From: Polaromonas sp.
GTDB taxonomy: Bacteria; Pseudomonadota; Gammaproteobacteria; Burkholderiales; Burkholderiaceae_C
NCBI RefSeq assembly: GCF_010365105.1
Contig: NZ_JAAFGZ010000006.1
Coordinates: forward strand, 99,172-163,171
DNA: 64,000 nt
Direction of reading: 5' to 3'
How positions within the stretch are numbered: the first letter of the stretch is position 1; every line of letters begins with the position of its first letter. Below, in pieces: positions 47,134-55,515 of the stretch. The position numbers and the translations under genes were made by a program. The notes under the pieces are model-generated. The model saw only the letters and a program-made list of their open reading frames with translations, did no database searches and was not told the origin of the DNA.

Positions 47134-48108
47134 TCAGGGCTGGCGCTGCCCGCCAACGAGGGAAATTTCCTCAAAACCGTCACCATCACGCAGCACAAAC
47201 AGGGCGTCCATGCCCCGCTTTTGCGCCAGCGCCACGCCGTCGGTTTCTCCCAGCACCAGCAAGGCGGTGGCCCATGCATCGGCGAGCATGCAGCTTGGCA
47301 TCACCACCGTCACCGCCGCCACGCGGTTGCGCACCGGCTGCCCGTTCAAGGGGTTCATGGTGTGGGAATAGTGCGTTCCCTGCACCTCGACCCAATGCCG
47401 GTAGTCGCCCGAAGTGGCGATGGCGGCATCGTTCAATTCCATCACACCCATGACTTCGCGCACATGCCGCACCGGTTTTTCAATCGCCACGGCCCAAGCC
47501 TGTCCATCAGGCTTGAGTCCTTTTGCCCGCATTTCTCCGTCAATGCCGACCAGATAGCGCGTGATGCCAAAGCCATCAAGGCACCTGGCCAGTGCATCGA
47601 CACCGTAGCCTTTGGCAATGCCTGAAAGATCGAGCGTGACAGGCAGCCGTTTGCGCACCCGGCCGTGAGCCCGGTCGATCTCCAGCCCGTCAAGCGCCGG
47701 GTGGTGCAGGCATTGTGCGAGCGCGCCAGCCTGCTGCGCATCGGCTTGCGATCCGGCCGGACCAAAACCCCAGGCATTGACCAATCCGCCCACGCCAATA
47801 TCAAACGCGCCCCGGGACTGCTGGCCGATGTGCAAGGCGGTGTCCAGCACCGTCATCAGTTCTTCGGGCAGGTCCAGCCACTGCTGTTCGGGCAGGGCAT
47901 TGAGGCGGCTCAGGCTGGAGTCGGGTTTCCAGGTGGACATCTGCCGGTCCACCTGGTCCACCGCGGCAAACAGGCCGGCGCCAATGGCTGGCTGATCGAC
48001 GCCAGCCGGGGCAAAAAAAATGGCGCTGTAGCGCGTGCCCATCGTCTGGCCGTTCAGGCTGTGGCGCTGCAGGCCCAAGGCGGGAAGCGCCGGCGTTTCA
48101 AAAGACAT
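47134..48108 (-). CDS. apbE: FAD:protein FMN transferase ApbE
   Basis: A 324-residue enzyme that attaches FMN to Ser/Thr of exported proteins. It starts MSFETPALPALGLQRH and has NGQTMGTRYS, RGAFDIGVGGLVNAWGFGP and the DLSGIAKGYGVD motif that binds FAD and metal. No clear signal peptide or lipobox is visible, so it may act in the cytoplasm or be exported in another way. It overlaps the end of the flavoreductase gene. Its likely substrate is the DUF2271 protein (motif DGVSGAS) two genes upstream. Confidence 0.92.
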   Translation of the reverse strand: MSFETPALPALGLQRHSLNGQTMGTRYSAIFFAPAGVDQPAIGAGLFAAVDQVDRQMSTWKPDSSLSRLNALPEQQWLDLPEELMTVLDTALHIGQQSRGAFDIGVGGLVNAWGFGPAGSQADAQQAGALAQCLHHPALDGLEIDRAHGRVRKRLPVTLDLSGIAKGYGVDALARCLDGFGITRYLVGIDGEMRAKGLKPDGQAWAVAIEKPVRHVREVMGVMELNDAAIATSGDYRHWVEVQGTHYSHTMNPLNGQPVRNRVAAVTVVMPSCMLADAWATALLVLGETDGVALAQKRGMDALFVLRDGDGFEEISLVGGQRQP

Positions 48109-50320
48109 CTTCACGGTAACGTCCCTGTGTTTTCAGCGTCTGCACATTGAGCTTGAGGGGCGCCAGGATGCCATCCAGAGCCTGCGCGATGCTTTTTGCC
48201 ATGGCGCGACTGCCGCACACCAGTATCTGGGCGTCACTGCCCATCAGCTGGCGCAGTTGCTCCGCATCGTCGAGCACCTTGTCCTGCACGTAGGCGCCGT
48301 CCTTGATCCGTGAAAAAACAGCATGCAAGCCGGTCAGCCGGCCATCGGCCAGGTACTGGTTGAGTTCGGGTTGGTAGAGGAAATCGGAAGCCGGATCGCG
48401 TCCGCCCCAATACAAATACATCGGGTGCTTGCCGGTGTTGTTGCGGATGAACCCGGCCAGGGGCCCAATGCCGGTGCCCGAGCCGATGAGAACGACCGGG
48501 GCCTTGCCGGATGCCGGGCGAAAGTCCGGATGCAGCTGAATAAAGGCCTCCATCGGGTCACCCGGCTGCAAGCCGTGCAGGAATTCAGAGCACAGCCCGT
48601 CGGGCACCTTGCGCACGCAAATTTCCAGAAAGCCGTCGCCTGACTTGCTGGCCAGCGAATAAAAGCGCGGCACGGTGCTGCCGGGCGGCACGATGCCGAC
48701 CAGGTCGCCGGCCTCGAAATCCGGCAGTCCGTTGCCGCCCAGCAGGCGCGTCAAGCGGGCGGCAATGCCCGGCCGGGCGACTGCCGCGAAGCGCATGACG
48801 CTGGTGGGCGCTTGCACCGCTTCGCCGTAGTCGACCCGCCCCATCAGCGCGAAGCTTTGCGTTCGCGGGCGCGGGGGTGTATGCACCAGGTTCAGTTCGC
48901 GGCCAATCAGCGGGCCGACGGTCTGGCCCCAGCGCGTGAAAGCTTGTGCCGACTGCCGGTCTATGGTGTCCAGGTTGAGAAGCTGGCGCCAGCCTTTTGC
49001 CAGCAGCGCGGCCTGCGTGTCCTTGGCAAATTGGCAAAACTGCGGGAACTGCCGGTCGCCAAAGCCCAGCACGGCAAAGCCGGCCTGCGGATTGACCCGG
49101 GTTTTGGACAGGCGCGCCAGAAACTGGTTGGCAGAACTGGGCGCGTCACCGTCACCATAGGTGGCCGTGAGGATAAACAGGCGCTGCGCCTGACGGTACT
49201 CGGTGGCCAGCTGGTTCATCGCAGCCGTATGCACGCGCAGGCCAGACTTTCGCAGGGCGTCATGCAGGGTGTTGGCAAAGCCCCAGGTGCTGTTGCTTTC
49301 GCTGCCCACCAAAATGATGGTGTCGGCCGACTGCGCCGCGCTGTTTTCGATAATTTTGGGCATCGACTGCCGGCGCTGCCACCATGTCACGGCGCCGGTG
49401 GTGCTCATCAAGGGCACGCTGAGCGCACCCACGCCCAGCATCAAACCAAGCCACCACAGGCCTTCGCCGGTGTGCAGTTTGTAGATCAGCTCGTAGGTGT
49501 CGCGCGTGCCGCTGTGGGGCTGAAAAGACAACAGCGCGCCATTGGCCTGGTCAACATAGCCGTCGCCCTGGGCGGTGCGCAGCGAGTAAACGTCCGAAAG
49601 GTCGTTCGGCGCGGGATAGACCAGTTCGCGCAGGTCATTCAGGTCTGTCGCCAGCAGCGCCGGCAGGGTGGTGACGGGCGCTGCCGCACCACCGGCCACA
49701 CTGGCGGGAAAGTCGGGTTCGTTTTGCATGCCGTCAGAAATGAAGCTGAAGGTGGCCGCCGACATGTAAAGGCCGGTCAGCGCAGACAGCAGCAGCCCGG
49801 CGACCACGACGCGGCCGACCTTGGCGTGCCAGCGCTGGTTCAGGCCGCCGCGCAAGGGGTCGGCCAGATGTCGCCAGCCGCCCATGCGCTTGACCAGCAG
49901 CAGCGCGCCAGAAACCGACAGCACCAGCATGACCAGTGCCGTCAGGCCCGATACCGCACGCCCCGGGGTATCCAGCAGCAAAGACCGGTGCAGGCTTTTC
50001 AGCCAGCGTGAAAAGGCCGAGGGCGCATAGGGGGCAATGCCTTGGCCGGTGAGCGGGTCCACGCGATCAATGCCGGCCTTTCCGTCGCGACTGTAATAAA
50101 CGATGACCGCGCCTGATGGCGAGCGCTGGATTTGTTCAGCCTGCGGGTAATGCTGCGCCACCCGGCCGGCCAGCGCGGCCACGCTGATCTGGCCGTGGGC
50201 AGGCACTGTGGCCGCCAGCCGTTCGAGCGCCGGATCCAACGACAAGATGGCGCCGCTGAGGCCCAGCACCAAAGCGAGCAGGGCGGCCATCAGGCCAAGC
50301 AGTGAATGAAGCTGACGCAC
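48098..50320 (-). CDS. PepSY transmembrane / flavodoxin / FAD-NADPH reductase fusion
   Basis: A 740-residue protein. The N-terminal half is a PepSY-associated membrane domain with four helices (about residues 5-28, 120-142, 180-202, 300-322) and His residues in HSLL, SLHRSL and KLHTGEGLWW that may bind haem. A flavodoxin-like FMN domain follows (about 335-470, TIILVGSESNSTWGF and ATYGDGDAPSSA), then an FAD/NADPH reductase domain (RFYSLASKSG, IGSGTGIGPLAGF, VCGSRAMAK). It can carry electrons from cytoplasmic NADPH across the membrane. Neighbours point to flavinylated periplasmic acceptors. Confidence 0.9.
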   Translation of the reverse strand: MRQLHSLLGLMAALLALVLGLSGAILSLDPALERLAATVPAHGQISVAALAGRVAQHYPQAEQIQRSPSGAVIVYYSRDGKAGIDRVDPLTGQGIAPYAPSAFSRWLKSLHRSLLLDTPGRAVSGLTALVMLVLSVSGALLLVKRMGGWRHLADPLRGGLNQRWHAKVGRVVVAGLLLSALTGLYMSAATFSFISDGMQNEPDFPASVAGGAAAPVTTLPALLATDLNDLRELVYPAPNDLSDVYSLRTAQGDGYVDQANGALLSFQPHSGTRDTYELIYKLHTGEGLWWLGLMLGVGALSVPLMSTTGAVTWWQRRQSMPKIIENSAAQSADTIILVGSESNSTWGFANTLHDALRKSGLRVHTAAMNQLATEYRQAQRLFILTATYGDGDAPSSANQFLARLSKTRVNPQAGFAVLGFGDRQFPQFCQFAKDTQAALLAKGWRQLLNLDTIDRQSAQAFTRWGQTVGPLIGRELNLVHTPPRPRTQSFALMGRVDYGEAVQAPTSVMRFAAVARPGIAARLTRLLGGNGLPDFEAGDLVGIVPPGSTVPRFYSLASKSGDGFLEICVRKVPDGLCSEFLHGLQPGDPMEAFIQLHPDFRPASGKAPVVLIGSGTGIGPLAGFIRNNTGKHPMYLYWGGRDPASDFLYQPELNQYLADGRLTGLHAVFSRIKDGAYVQDKVLDDAEQLRQLMGSDAQILVCGSRAMAKSIAQALDGILAPLKLNVQTLKTQGRYREDVF

Positions 50321-50353
50321 TATCGATAAACAGTTTTGCGGGCGGGGTTGCGT

Positions 50354-50836
50354 TTACATGTCATAAGTGAAGGACTTGACGTAACCGCGGCCTGGGGCGG
50401 GTTTGCCGGCGCCCTGCTTGGTGAGCGGCGCGCGCACGTCGGCGGGGTTTTCGCGCTGGTCTTCGACGGCGCTGTCCACACGAATTTCATAGCCCGCATC
50501 AATCAGTGCATCGGCCAGCTCGACCGTCACCTTCAGCGATTTCCCGCTGCCCACGCTGGCGCCGCTGACACCGTCAAACTCACTGGCCCTCAAGCCGCTG
50601 CCACGCGCCCAGTCACGCAGGTGCTTGTAGTATTTGGACTTCTTGCCTGAGACCCAGAGCGTCTTTTTGTACTGGCCACTGGCGTCGGTCACATAAAACG
50701 CCAGATAAGCGCCGTTCCCGCCATAACTTTGCAGCTGGGTGGTCAAGGTCACGGGGCGCGCCTGCACCAGGCCGGGCGCTGCCATGGCACCCGCCAGAAA
50801 AAGCGAGGCAGCAAGTGTTTTTAGAACTGGTTTCAT
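50354..50836 (-). CDS. DUF2271 periplasmic protein with ApbE flavinylation motif
   Basis: A 160-residue protein with a signal peptide (MKPVLKTLAASLFLAGAMAA, cleaved about residue 26). The mature part is a DUF2271 domain (LQSYGGNGAYLAFYVTD, KYYKHLRDWAR). It contains D88-G-V-S-G-A-S94, which fits the ApbE target motif Dxx[ST]GA[ST]; S94 is the predicted FMN attachment site. With apbE and a membrane flavoreductase in the same operon, it is likely a periplasmic flavoprotein electron carrier. 33 bases upstream of the reductase gene. Confidence 0.85.
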   Translation of the reverse strand: MKPVLKTLAASLFLAGAMAAPGLVQARPVTLTTQLQSYGGNGAYLAFYVTDASGQYKKTLWVSGKKSKYYKHLRDWARGSGLRASEFDGVSGASVGSGKSLKVTVELADALIDAGYEIRVDSAVEDQRENPADVRAPLTKQGAGKPAPGRGYVKSFTYDM

Positions 50837-50959
50837 GATGAAGCTTCCGGTTGAGTGGTGGTTGCGATGACTCCATGTTGACGTTGCCACATGAAGGCTT
50901 TCTGAAGGCAGGCTTGAAAACACCGCGGTGGTGTCAGATGCAAAAAAGGGTTTGAGCCG

Positions 50960-51283
50960 TCAGTTGGTCTTCTGGCCCTGATCGAGGTAGCCAGACGCGT
51001 CGCCACCCTCGCTGAAGTCGATTTCCAGTTTGCGGATGCGCAGCGAAGCCGGCCCGTATTTGGCCTTGACGCGGTTGCCCAGACGGTCCGTGCCCCTGAC
51101 CTCATAGCAGCCGTCGTCCACCTTGATGCGCTGCACGGTCCAGCCGCGCTGTTCCAGTTGTTGCCGCAACATCCCGCGCGGCTGCCAGTTGGCCACCGGC
51201 TCATCGCAATTGCTGTCCGCCCATGCAGCGCCGCTGGCCAGAAGGCCGGCCAGCATGGCCGCCGCCAGGATTCGGGATTTCAT
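50960..51283 (-). CDS. Small secreted PepSY-domain protein
   Basis: A 107-residue protein with a signal peptide (MKSRILAAAMLAGLLASGAAWA) and a mature domain holding two cysteines (SNCDEPVANW and DDGCYEVRG) that may form a disulfide. The DGCYEVRGTDRLGNRVKAKY part is PepSY_2-like. First gene of the minus-strand flavin operon. It may be a periplasmic partner of the PepSY reductase. An upstream in-frame ATG (51316) is less likely because the signal peptide starts here. Confidence 0.8.
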   Translation of the reverse strand: MKSRILAAAMLAGLLASGAAWADSNCDEPVANWQPRGMLRQQLEQRGWTVQRIKVDDGCYEVRGTDRLGNRVKAKYGPASLRIRKLEIDFSEGGDASGYLDQGQKTN

Positions 51284-51750
51284 GAGGCCTGTCGGGCAAT
51301 CACTTTGAGGACGCATGATGAATCTCCTTGGGGGTGATGGAAGACAAAAGAGAAAGCGAGGGAGCGGTTAACAGGCAGGCATCTTGCGTGCCGGCCCCGG
51401 CTGATGTTGGACATGCTTGTGTGTTGACCATCACACTGGTGCGCAAGCCTCGCGGAATCAAGTAACTTGGCCTTGCATTCCTTGAATTGACTGTAGTTGG
51501 ACTGAAATAGCGACTTTTGATCTATCGCATACCGTGCTGCATTGCGCTCGCTTAACCGCCCAATGTTTGATCTGGCGCAAAAAACACGCACCCCGTAATG
51601 CCGCTTTCCCCCCGTCAGCTCATCCATCACGCCGCATGGGCGCATGCGTTTTGACGATTTCGGCAGTCAATTCGCCCCCCGGCTGCTGCGTGGCAAGGCG
51701 GTTGCCTCTGCCGGCCGGTGGGCGCGGCGCTGCAGAGGCCGTGCTGCTGT
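51284..51750 (-). other. Intergenic region upstream of the flavin operon
   Basis: 467 bases with no convincing gene on either strand. Visible are CAAGTAACTTG (51459-51469, perfect 5+1+5 palindrome), GTGTGTTGACCATCACAC, and TTGATCTGGCGCAA (51567-51580, a weak FNR-like sequence with two mismatches). It probably holds the promoter of the minus-strand PepSY-DUF2271-reductase-apbE operon. Confidence 0.5.
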
Positions 51751-52551
51751 TCAGGCGCCTGCCAGCAGCGCGCCGTTTTCAAACACCTTGAGCTCGCCCG
51801 GCGCAAAGGCCGTCCAGCGCTCGTTGGTGGTCAGCGGGGCGGTCACCACCACAGCCACCCGGTCGCTCGGCTGGGTGTGCTCTTCGAAGTTCACGCTCAC
51901 GTCCTCGTCGCTCAGCGTGGCATTGGCGAACGGATGGCGGCGCTCCACGTACACCAGGCTGGTCGAGGCATGCGCCCACAGTGCCTGGCCGTTGCTCAGC
52001 AGGAAATTGAAGGTGCCGTGTTTTGCCGCCTGCCCTGCCAGTTCGCGCAAGGTCAACGTCAACTCCCGCACGCTGGGAACGTCGGCATGCGATTTGGCCA
52101 GCTCCTGCATGATCCAGCAAAACGCGCGTTCGCTGTCGGTGGAGCCGACCGGCCGGAAGCTGCCATGCAGGCGCGGCGCGAAATCGACCAGGTTGCCGTT
52201 GTGCGCAAACACCCAGTAGCGGCCCCACAGCTCGCGCACAAAGGGGTGACAGTTTTCCAGCGCCACCCGGCCTTGCGTGGCCTTGCGGATGTGCGCAATC
52301 ACGTTGCGGCTCTTGATCGGGTAGCGGCGGATCAACTCGGCCACCGGCGACTCGCAGGCCGGCAGGTGGTCGACGAAATGGCGCAGGCCCTTGCCATCGC
52401 CCGCCCCGTCCACCGCGCTGTCGCCTTCAAAAAACGCGATGCCCCAGCCGTCGGCATGGTGGTCGGTGCGGCCGCCGCGCTGCGCGAAGCCGCGAAAGCT
52501 GAAGGTCACGTCGGTGGGCGCGTTGCAGTTCATGCCGAGCAGCTGGCACAT
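51751..52551 (-). CDS. Class II glutamine amidotransferase (YafJ-like)
   Basis: A 266-residue protein whose Cys2 (MCQLLGMNC) is the N-terminal nucleophile of class II amidotransferases. HADGWGIAFFEG, HIRKATQG and FAHNGNL are the glutamine-site motifs. No synthetase domain is attached, so the acceptor is not known; YafJ-like proteins are common stand-alone forms. Three bases separate it from the exporter gene, so it is in one transcript with the exporter and tautomerase. Confidence 0.88.
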   Translation of the reverse strand: MCQLLGMNCNAPTDVTFSFRGFAQRGGRTDHHADGWGIAFFEGDSAVDGAGDGKGLRHFVDHLPACESPVAELIRRYPIKSRNVIAHIRKATQGRVALENCHPFVRELWGRYWVFAHNGNLVDFAPRLHGSFRPVGSTDSERAFCWIMQELAKSHADVPSVRELTLTLRELAGQAAKHGTFNFLLSNGQALWAHASTSLVYVERRHPFANATLSDEDVSVNFEEHTQPSDRVAVVVTAPLTTNERWTAFAPGELKVFENGALLAGA

Positions 52552-52554
52552 GGT

Positions 52555-54036
52555 CTAGTCTCCGGTGGAAGGCGCGGGCGCAACGCGAAGCTGCGACGCC
52601 GCCGCCATGGCAAGCACGCACAACGCGGCCAGCATCAAGAACGATTCATTGAAGGCGGCCAGCCGCGCCGGGCTGCTCGCAGCAAGGGCAAGCGAATCGC
52701 CATGCGCGGCCAGCCGCCATTCCAGCACGATGCCGCACAGGCTGACGCCAATCGCGCCGCCCAGCATGCGCACGAAGCTGATGGCGCTGGCGCCCTGCGA
52801 CACCAATTCTGCAGGCAGCGGCCGCAGCGAGCCCAGGTTGAGCGACGGCAAAATGAAGCCCAGACCGATGCGCCCCAGCGTGGCCCACAGCGCCAGCAGC
52901 CACAACGCCGAACTCAGCGTGAGCGTCATCATGAGCGCAAACGACACCGCCAGCAGCCCCAGACCGGTGGTGACCAGCAACCAGGTCGGCTGCCGGTCGG
53001 CCAGGCGGCCGACGATGGCAATCGTCGCTGCCAGCACGATGCCGGCGGGCAGCAGCACCGTTCCGGCATGCGAGGCCGACAAATTCAGGCCCAGCTGCAT
53101 GTAGACCGGCAGCAGATAGGTCGAGCCGAACAGTGCCGTGCCGTAGATGAAGGCCACCACGCTGCCCATGGCAAAGGGCCGGTTGCCGAACAGCGCCAGG
53201 TTCATCAGCGGTTCCCGGCCGGTCGCCAGCATGCGCCGCTGCCAGCCGATGAAGCCGGCCAGCAACGCCAGCGCGGCGCCCAGCAGCAGGGCCGCCTGCA
53301 GCGGGTGGCTGCCCTGGCCCTGCAGCGCAACCATACCATTGAGCAGGCATAGCGTGCCGGTGCCCGCCAGCAGCATGCCGCGCCAGTCGATCATCGCGCC
53401 CTTGCGGCCAGCCTCCACACCGCCGGGCGCGCTGTCAGGCACATAGCGGTAGGCCATCCACAGCGACAGCAGGCACAGCGGCACGACCATGAAGAAAATC
53501 GAGCGCCACCCGTACAGGTCCACCAGCACCCCGCCCACGCTCGGCCCCAGCGCCGGCGCCAACACCACGCCCATGCCGAACATCCCGCTGGCCCGGCCCT
53601 GCTCATGCGTGCCGAAAGCGCGCATGATGATGATGGCCGCGATGGGCTGCACCACGCCTGCCGCCACCCCTTCGGCGACGCGCGCGGCCAGCACCAGCGT
53701 GAAGTTACCGGCCAGGCCGCCGCCGATGCCGCCGGCCATCAGCAGCAGCATGCTGCCCACATAGGTGCGGCGGTAGCCGTAGCGCGCCAGCAGCCACGGC
53801 GTGGTCAGCATGGACACCGTCATGGCGACCATGAAGCCCGACGTAACCCATTGCGCGCGGCCCTGGCCCAGCGAAAAGTGCTGGCTCATGTCGGGAATCG
53901 CCACGTTGACGATGGTCGACGACATGATCGACGCCATAATGCCGACCATCACGGCGACCAGCAGCAGCCAGCGGTAGCGCGTACCGAAGCGCGCCTGCAG
54001 CGCGGCGATGGATGATGGCGGCGGCAGGGCGTTCAA
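52555..54036 (-). CDS. DHA2-family multidrug exporter (EmrB/QacA type)
   Basis: A 493-residue major-facilitator protein with about 14 hydrophobic segments. Motifs MSSTIVNVAIPDM in helix 1 and WVTSGFMVAMTVSMLTTPWL, plus ARVAEGVAAGVVQPIAAIII, are typical for DHA2 drug:proton antiporters. No periplasmic adaptor or outer-membrane gene is nearby. Substrate unknown. Confidence 0.88.
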   Translation of the reverse strand: MNALPPPSSIAALQARFGTRYRWLLLVAVMVGIMASIMSSTIVNVAIPDMSQHFSLGQGRAQWVTSGFMVAMTVSMLTTPWLLARYGYRRTYVGSMLLLMAGGIGGGLAGNFTLVLAARVAEGVAAGVVQPIAAIIIMRAFGTHEQGRASGMFGMGVVLAPALGPSVGGVLVDLYGWRSIFFMVVPLCLLSLWMAYRYVPDSAPGGVEAGRKGAMIDWRGMLLAGTGTLCLLNGMVALQGQGSHPLQAALLLGAALALLAGFIGWQRRMLATGREPLMNLALFGNRPFAMGSVVAFIYGTALFGSTYLLPVYMQLGLNLSASHAGTVLLPAGIVLAATIAIVGRLADRQPTWLLVTTGLGLLAVSFALMMTLTLSSALWLLALWATLGRIGLGFILPSLNLGSLRPLPAELVSQGASAISFVRMLGGAIGVSLCGIVLEWRLAAHGDSLALAASSPARLAAFNESFLMLAALCVLAMAAASQLRVAPAPSTGD

Positions 54037-54055
54037 GCGCGGTCCCGGCCGGGCG

Positions 54056-54247
54056 TCAGTCTCTTGGTTCCGACCAGAGCTTGCCGCCGGTGGCCCAGTT
54101 CTCGCGCTTGACGTCGGTGATCAGGACATCGACCGAGTCCGGCTGGCCGCCCAGCACCTCGACGCTGACGCGGGTGATCGCCTCTACCAGTTTTTTCTTT
54201 TGCTCCAGCGTGCGGCCTTCGAGCATTTCGACGTGGTAAGTGGGCAT
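54056..54247 (-). CDS. 4-oxalocrotonate tautomerase family protein
   Basis: A 63-residue protein with the catalytic Pro directly after Met (MPTYHVEMLEGRTLEQKK) and the EAITRVSVEVLGG helix of the family. The ATG at 54247 puts Pro at the N-terminus once Met is removed, which is required for activity. The substrate is unknown. It is the first gene of the tautomerase-exporter-amidotransferase unit (19 bases before the exporter). Confidence 0.88.
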   Translation of the reverse strand: MPTYHVEMLEGRTLEQKKKLVEAITRVSVEVLGGQPDSVDVLITDVKRENWATGGKLWSEPRD

Positions 54248-54354
54248 GGTTTTCCTTCGGATGGATGGGTTTGGCGTGACCGGCTGCGCCGACGTGCGCA
54301 AGCTGTGCATTATTCCGTGTCTGGCCGTGCGCTGCTGCGGGACCGGCATTTTTT

Positions 54355-54412
54355 AACAAAAAATGCCTTTTGCGCATATTCAGCTTAGGCTAGAAGCTAT
54401 TTTTTTGATAGC
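54355..54412 (+). repeat. 58-bp dispersed element
   Basis: AACAAAAAATGCCTTTTGCGC at the left and the perfect palindrome GCTATTTTTTTGATAGC at the right. Ends 21 bases before the stop of the convergent-side nuclease gene. Confidence 0.8.
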
Positions 54413-54433
54413 GGATTGTTTTTCCTGCCGGCA

Positions 54434-55264
54434 TCAGTCCACCTCGCGCGTGCCCCGGCAGCGGTCCTGCGCAAAGCGGCTGCAGCCCCAGAACTGCTTG
54501 CCTGCATTCGCGCCGCTGCGCGCCTGGCGCAGCACCATCTCCGCGCCGCATGCCGGGCAGTCCGGCGTGGACAGGCCGGCCGGTTCCGTGGCCGACGGGC
54601 CGCTGCCGGCCTGCGCCCGTATGCCGCGCAGCAGGGTGGCTCCGTTGATCAGCGTCAGCGCCAGGCCGCCCGCAAAGCGATGCGCGTCCTCGGTGAATTC
54701 GCCCGAGGTGACAACAAAGCCGCCGGTTGCGCCGTGCGCCGCCATGACGCCGTAGAGTTCGCGCACCGGCTGCACGCCGACGCGCAGGGACCGCCAGTGC
54801 TTGCATTGCACCAGGTGGCTGCCGTCGTCGCTTTGCAGCACCACGTCCACGCCGCCATCGGCGCCGCCGCCGCCGTTGTCCGTCACGCCGTAACCCTGGC
54901 GCCGGAAATACTCGCCGACCAGGATTTCAAACTCCTGCCAGCTCATGCGGTCCAGAGCGTCAGGGCGGCTGGCGGCAGCGGCGTGCAGCCGTGCGGCCCT
55001 GTTCCGCCGAAAAGCCGACAGCAGCGCGCCCATGCCGAAAAACAGCGGCAGCAGGTATTGCCCCGCCAGCGCCAGCCCGTACATCAGCGACGACAGGATG
55101 AAGCCACCCATCGGTCCCGCCTGTGCGGTGCCAAGCGGCTTTTGCGCCAGGTGGTGCAGGCCCAGATAAGCCAGACCCGCCAGCGCCAGACCTAGCCACC
55201 AAGGCAGGCGCGCGGCCAGCCCCATCAAGGCCTTGGGCCAGCCCTGCTTTTCACGTAACTCCAT
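54434..55264 (-). CDS. Membrane-anchored Mrr-type nuclease with C4 zinc finger
   Basis: A 276-residue protein with two transmembrane helices (about residues 18-38 and 50-85), then an Mrr_cat-like domain (about 110-215) with the PD-(D/E)xK-type residues in GGGGADGGVDVVLQ and LVQCKHW, and a C-terminal topoisomerase-type zinc ribbon (CPACGAEM and FWGCSRFAQDRC). Family members cut DNA, but membrane-bound forms like this are poorly understood. No methylase gene is adjacent, so it is not a standard restriction system. Flanked on both sides by 58-bp elements. Confidence 0.85.
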   Translation of the reverse strand: MELREKQGWPKALMGLAARLPWWLGLALAGLAYLGLHHLAQKPLGTAQAGPMGGFILSSLMYGLALAGQYLLPLFFGMGALLSAFRRNRAARLHAAAASRPDALDRMSWQEFEILVGEYFRRQGYGVTDNGGGGADGGVDVVLQSDDGSHLVQCKHWRSLRVGVQPVRELYGVMAAHGATGGFVVTSGEFTEDAHRFAGGLALTLINGATLLRGIRAQAGSGPSATEPAGLSTPDCPACGAEMVLRQARSGANAGKQFWGCSRFAQDRCRGTREVD

Positions 55265-55457
55265 CGCTGACTTTTCCCAACTCGTCTTTTCACTTGGCGC
55301 TGCGCTGCGCTTGCCGATGCTTCCTGTCTCCGTCCATGCCGGCAGTGCATGAACCACGCAGGTCGCGGAATTTGAACGGGCAACAGCCCGTATGCGACAT
55401 GGCAAGAATGAACCTCAGGGACTGCGACAGAACGCGCGCAAAAAACCGCTGATTTTA

Positions 55458-55515
55458 GTTCAAATCAGGGCTTTGGCCAGAAGCTGCAAGTGTAAGCAGC
55501 TATATTTTTTATAGC
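55458..55515 (+). repeat. 58-bp dispersed element
   Basis: Ends in the perfect palindrome GCTATATTTTTTATAGC, overlapping the final codons of the arsA-like gene (its stop is at 55509). Confidence 0.75.

Noticed and set aside
51567..51580. TTGATCTGGCGCAA as an FNR box
   Set aside because: Two mismatches in one half-site and nearly 300 bases from the nearest gene start.
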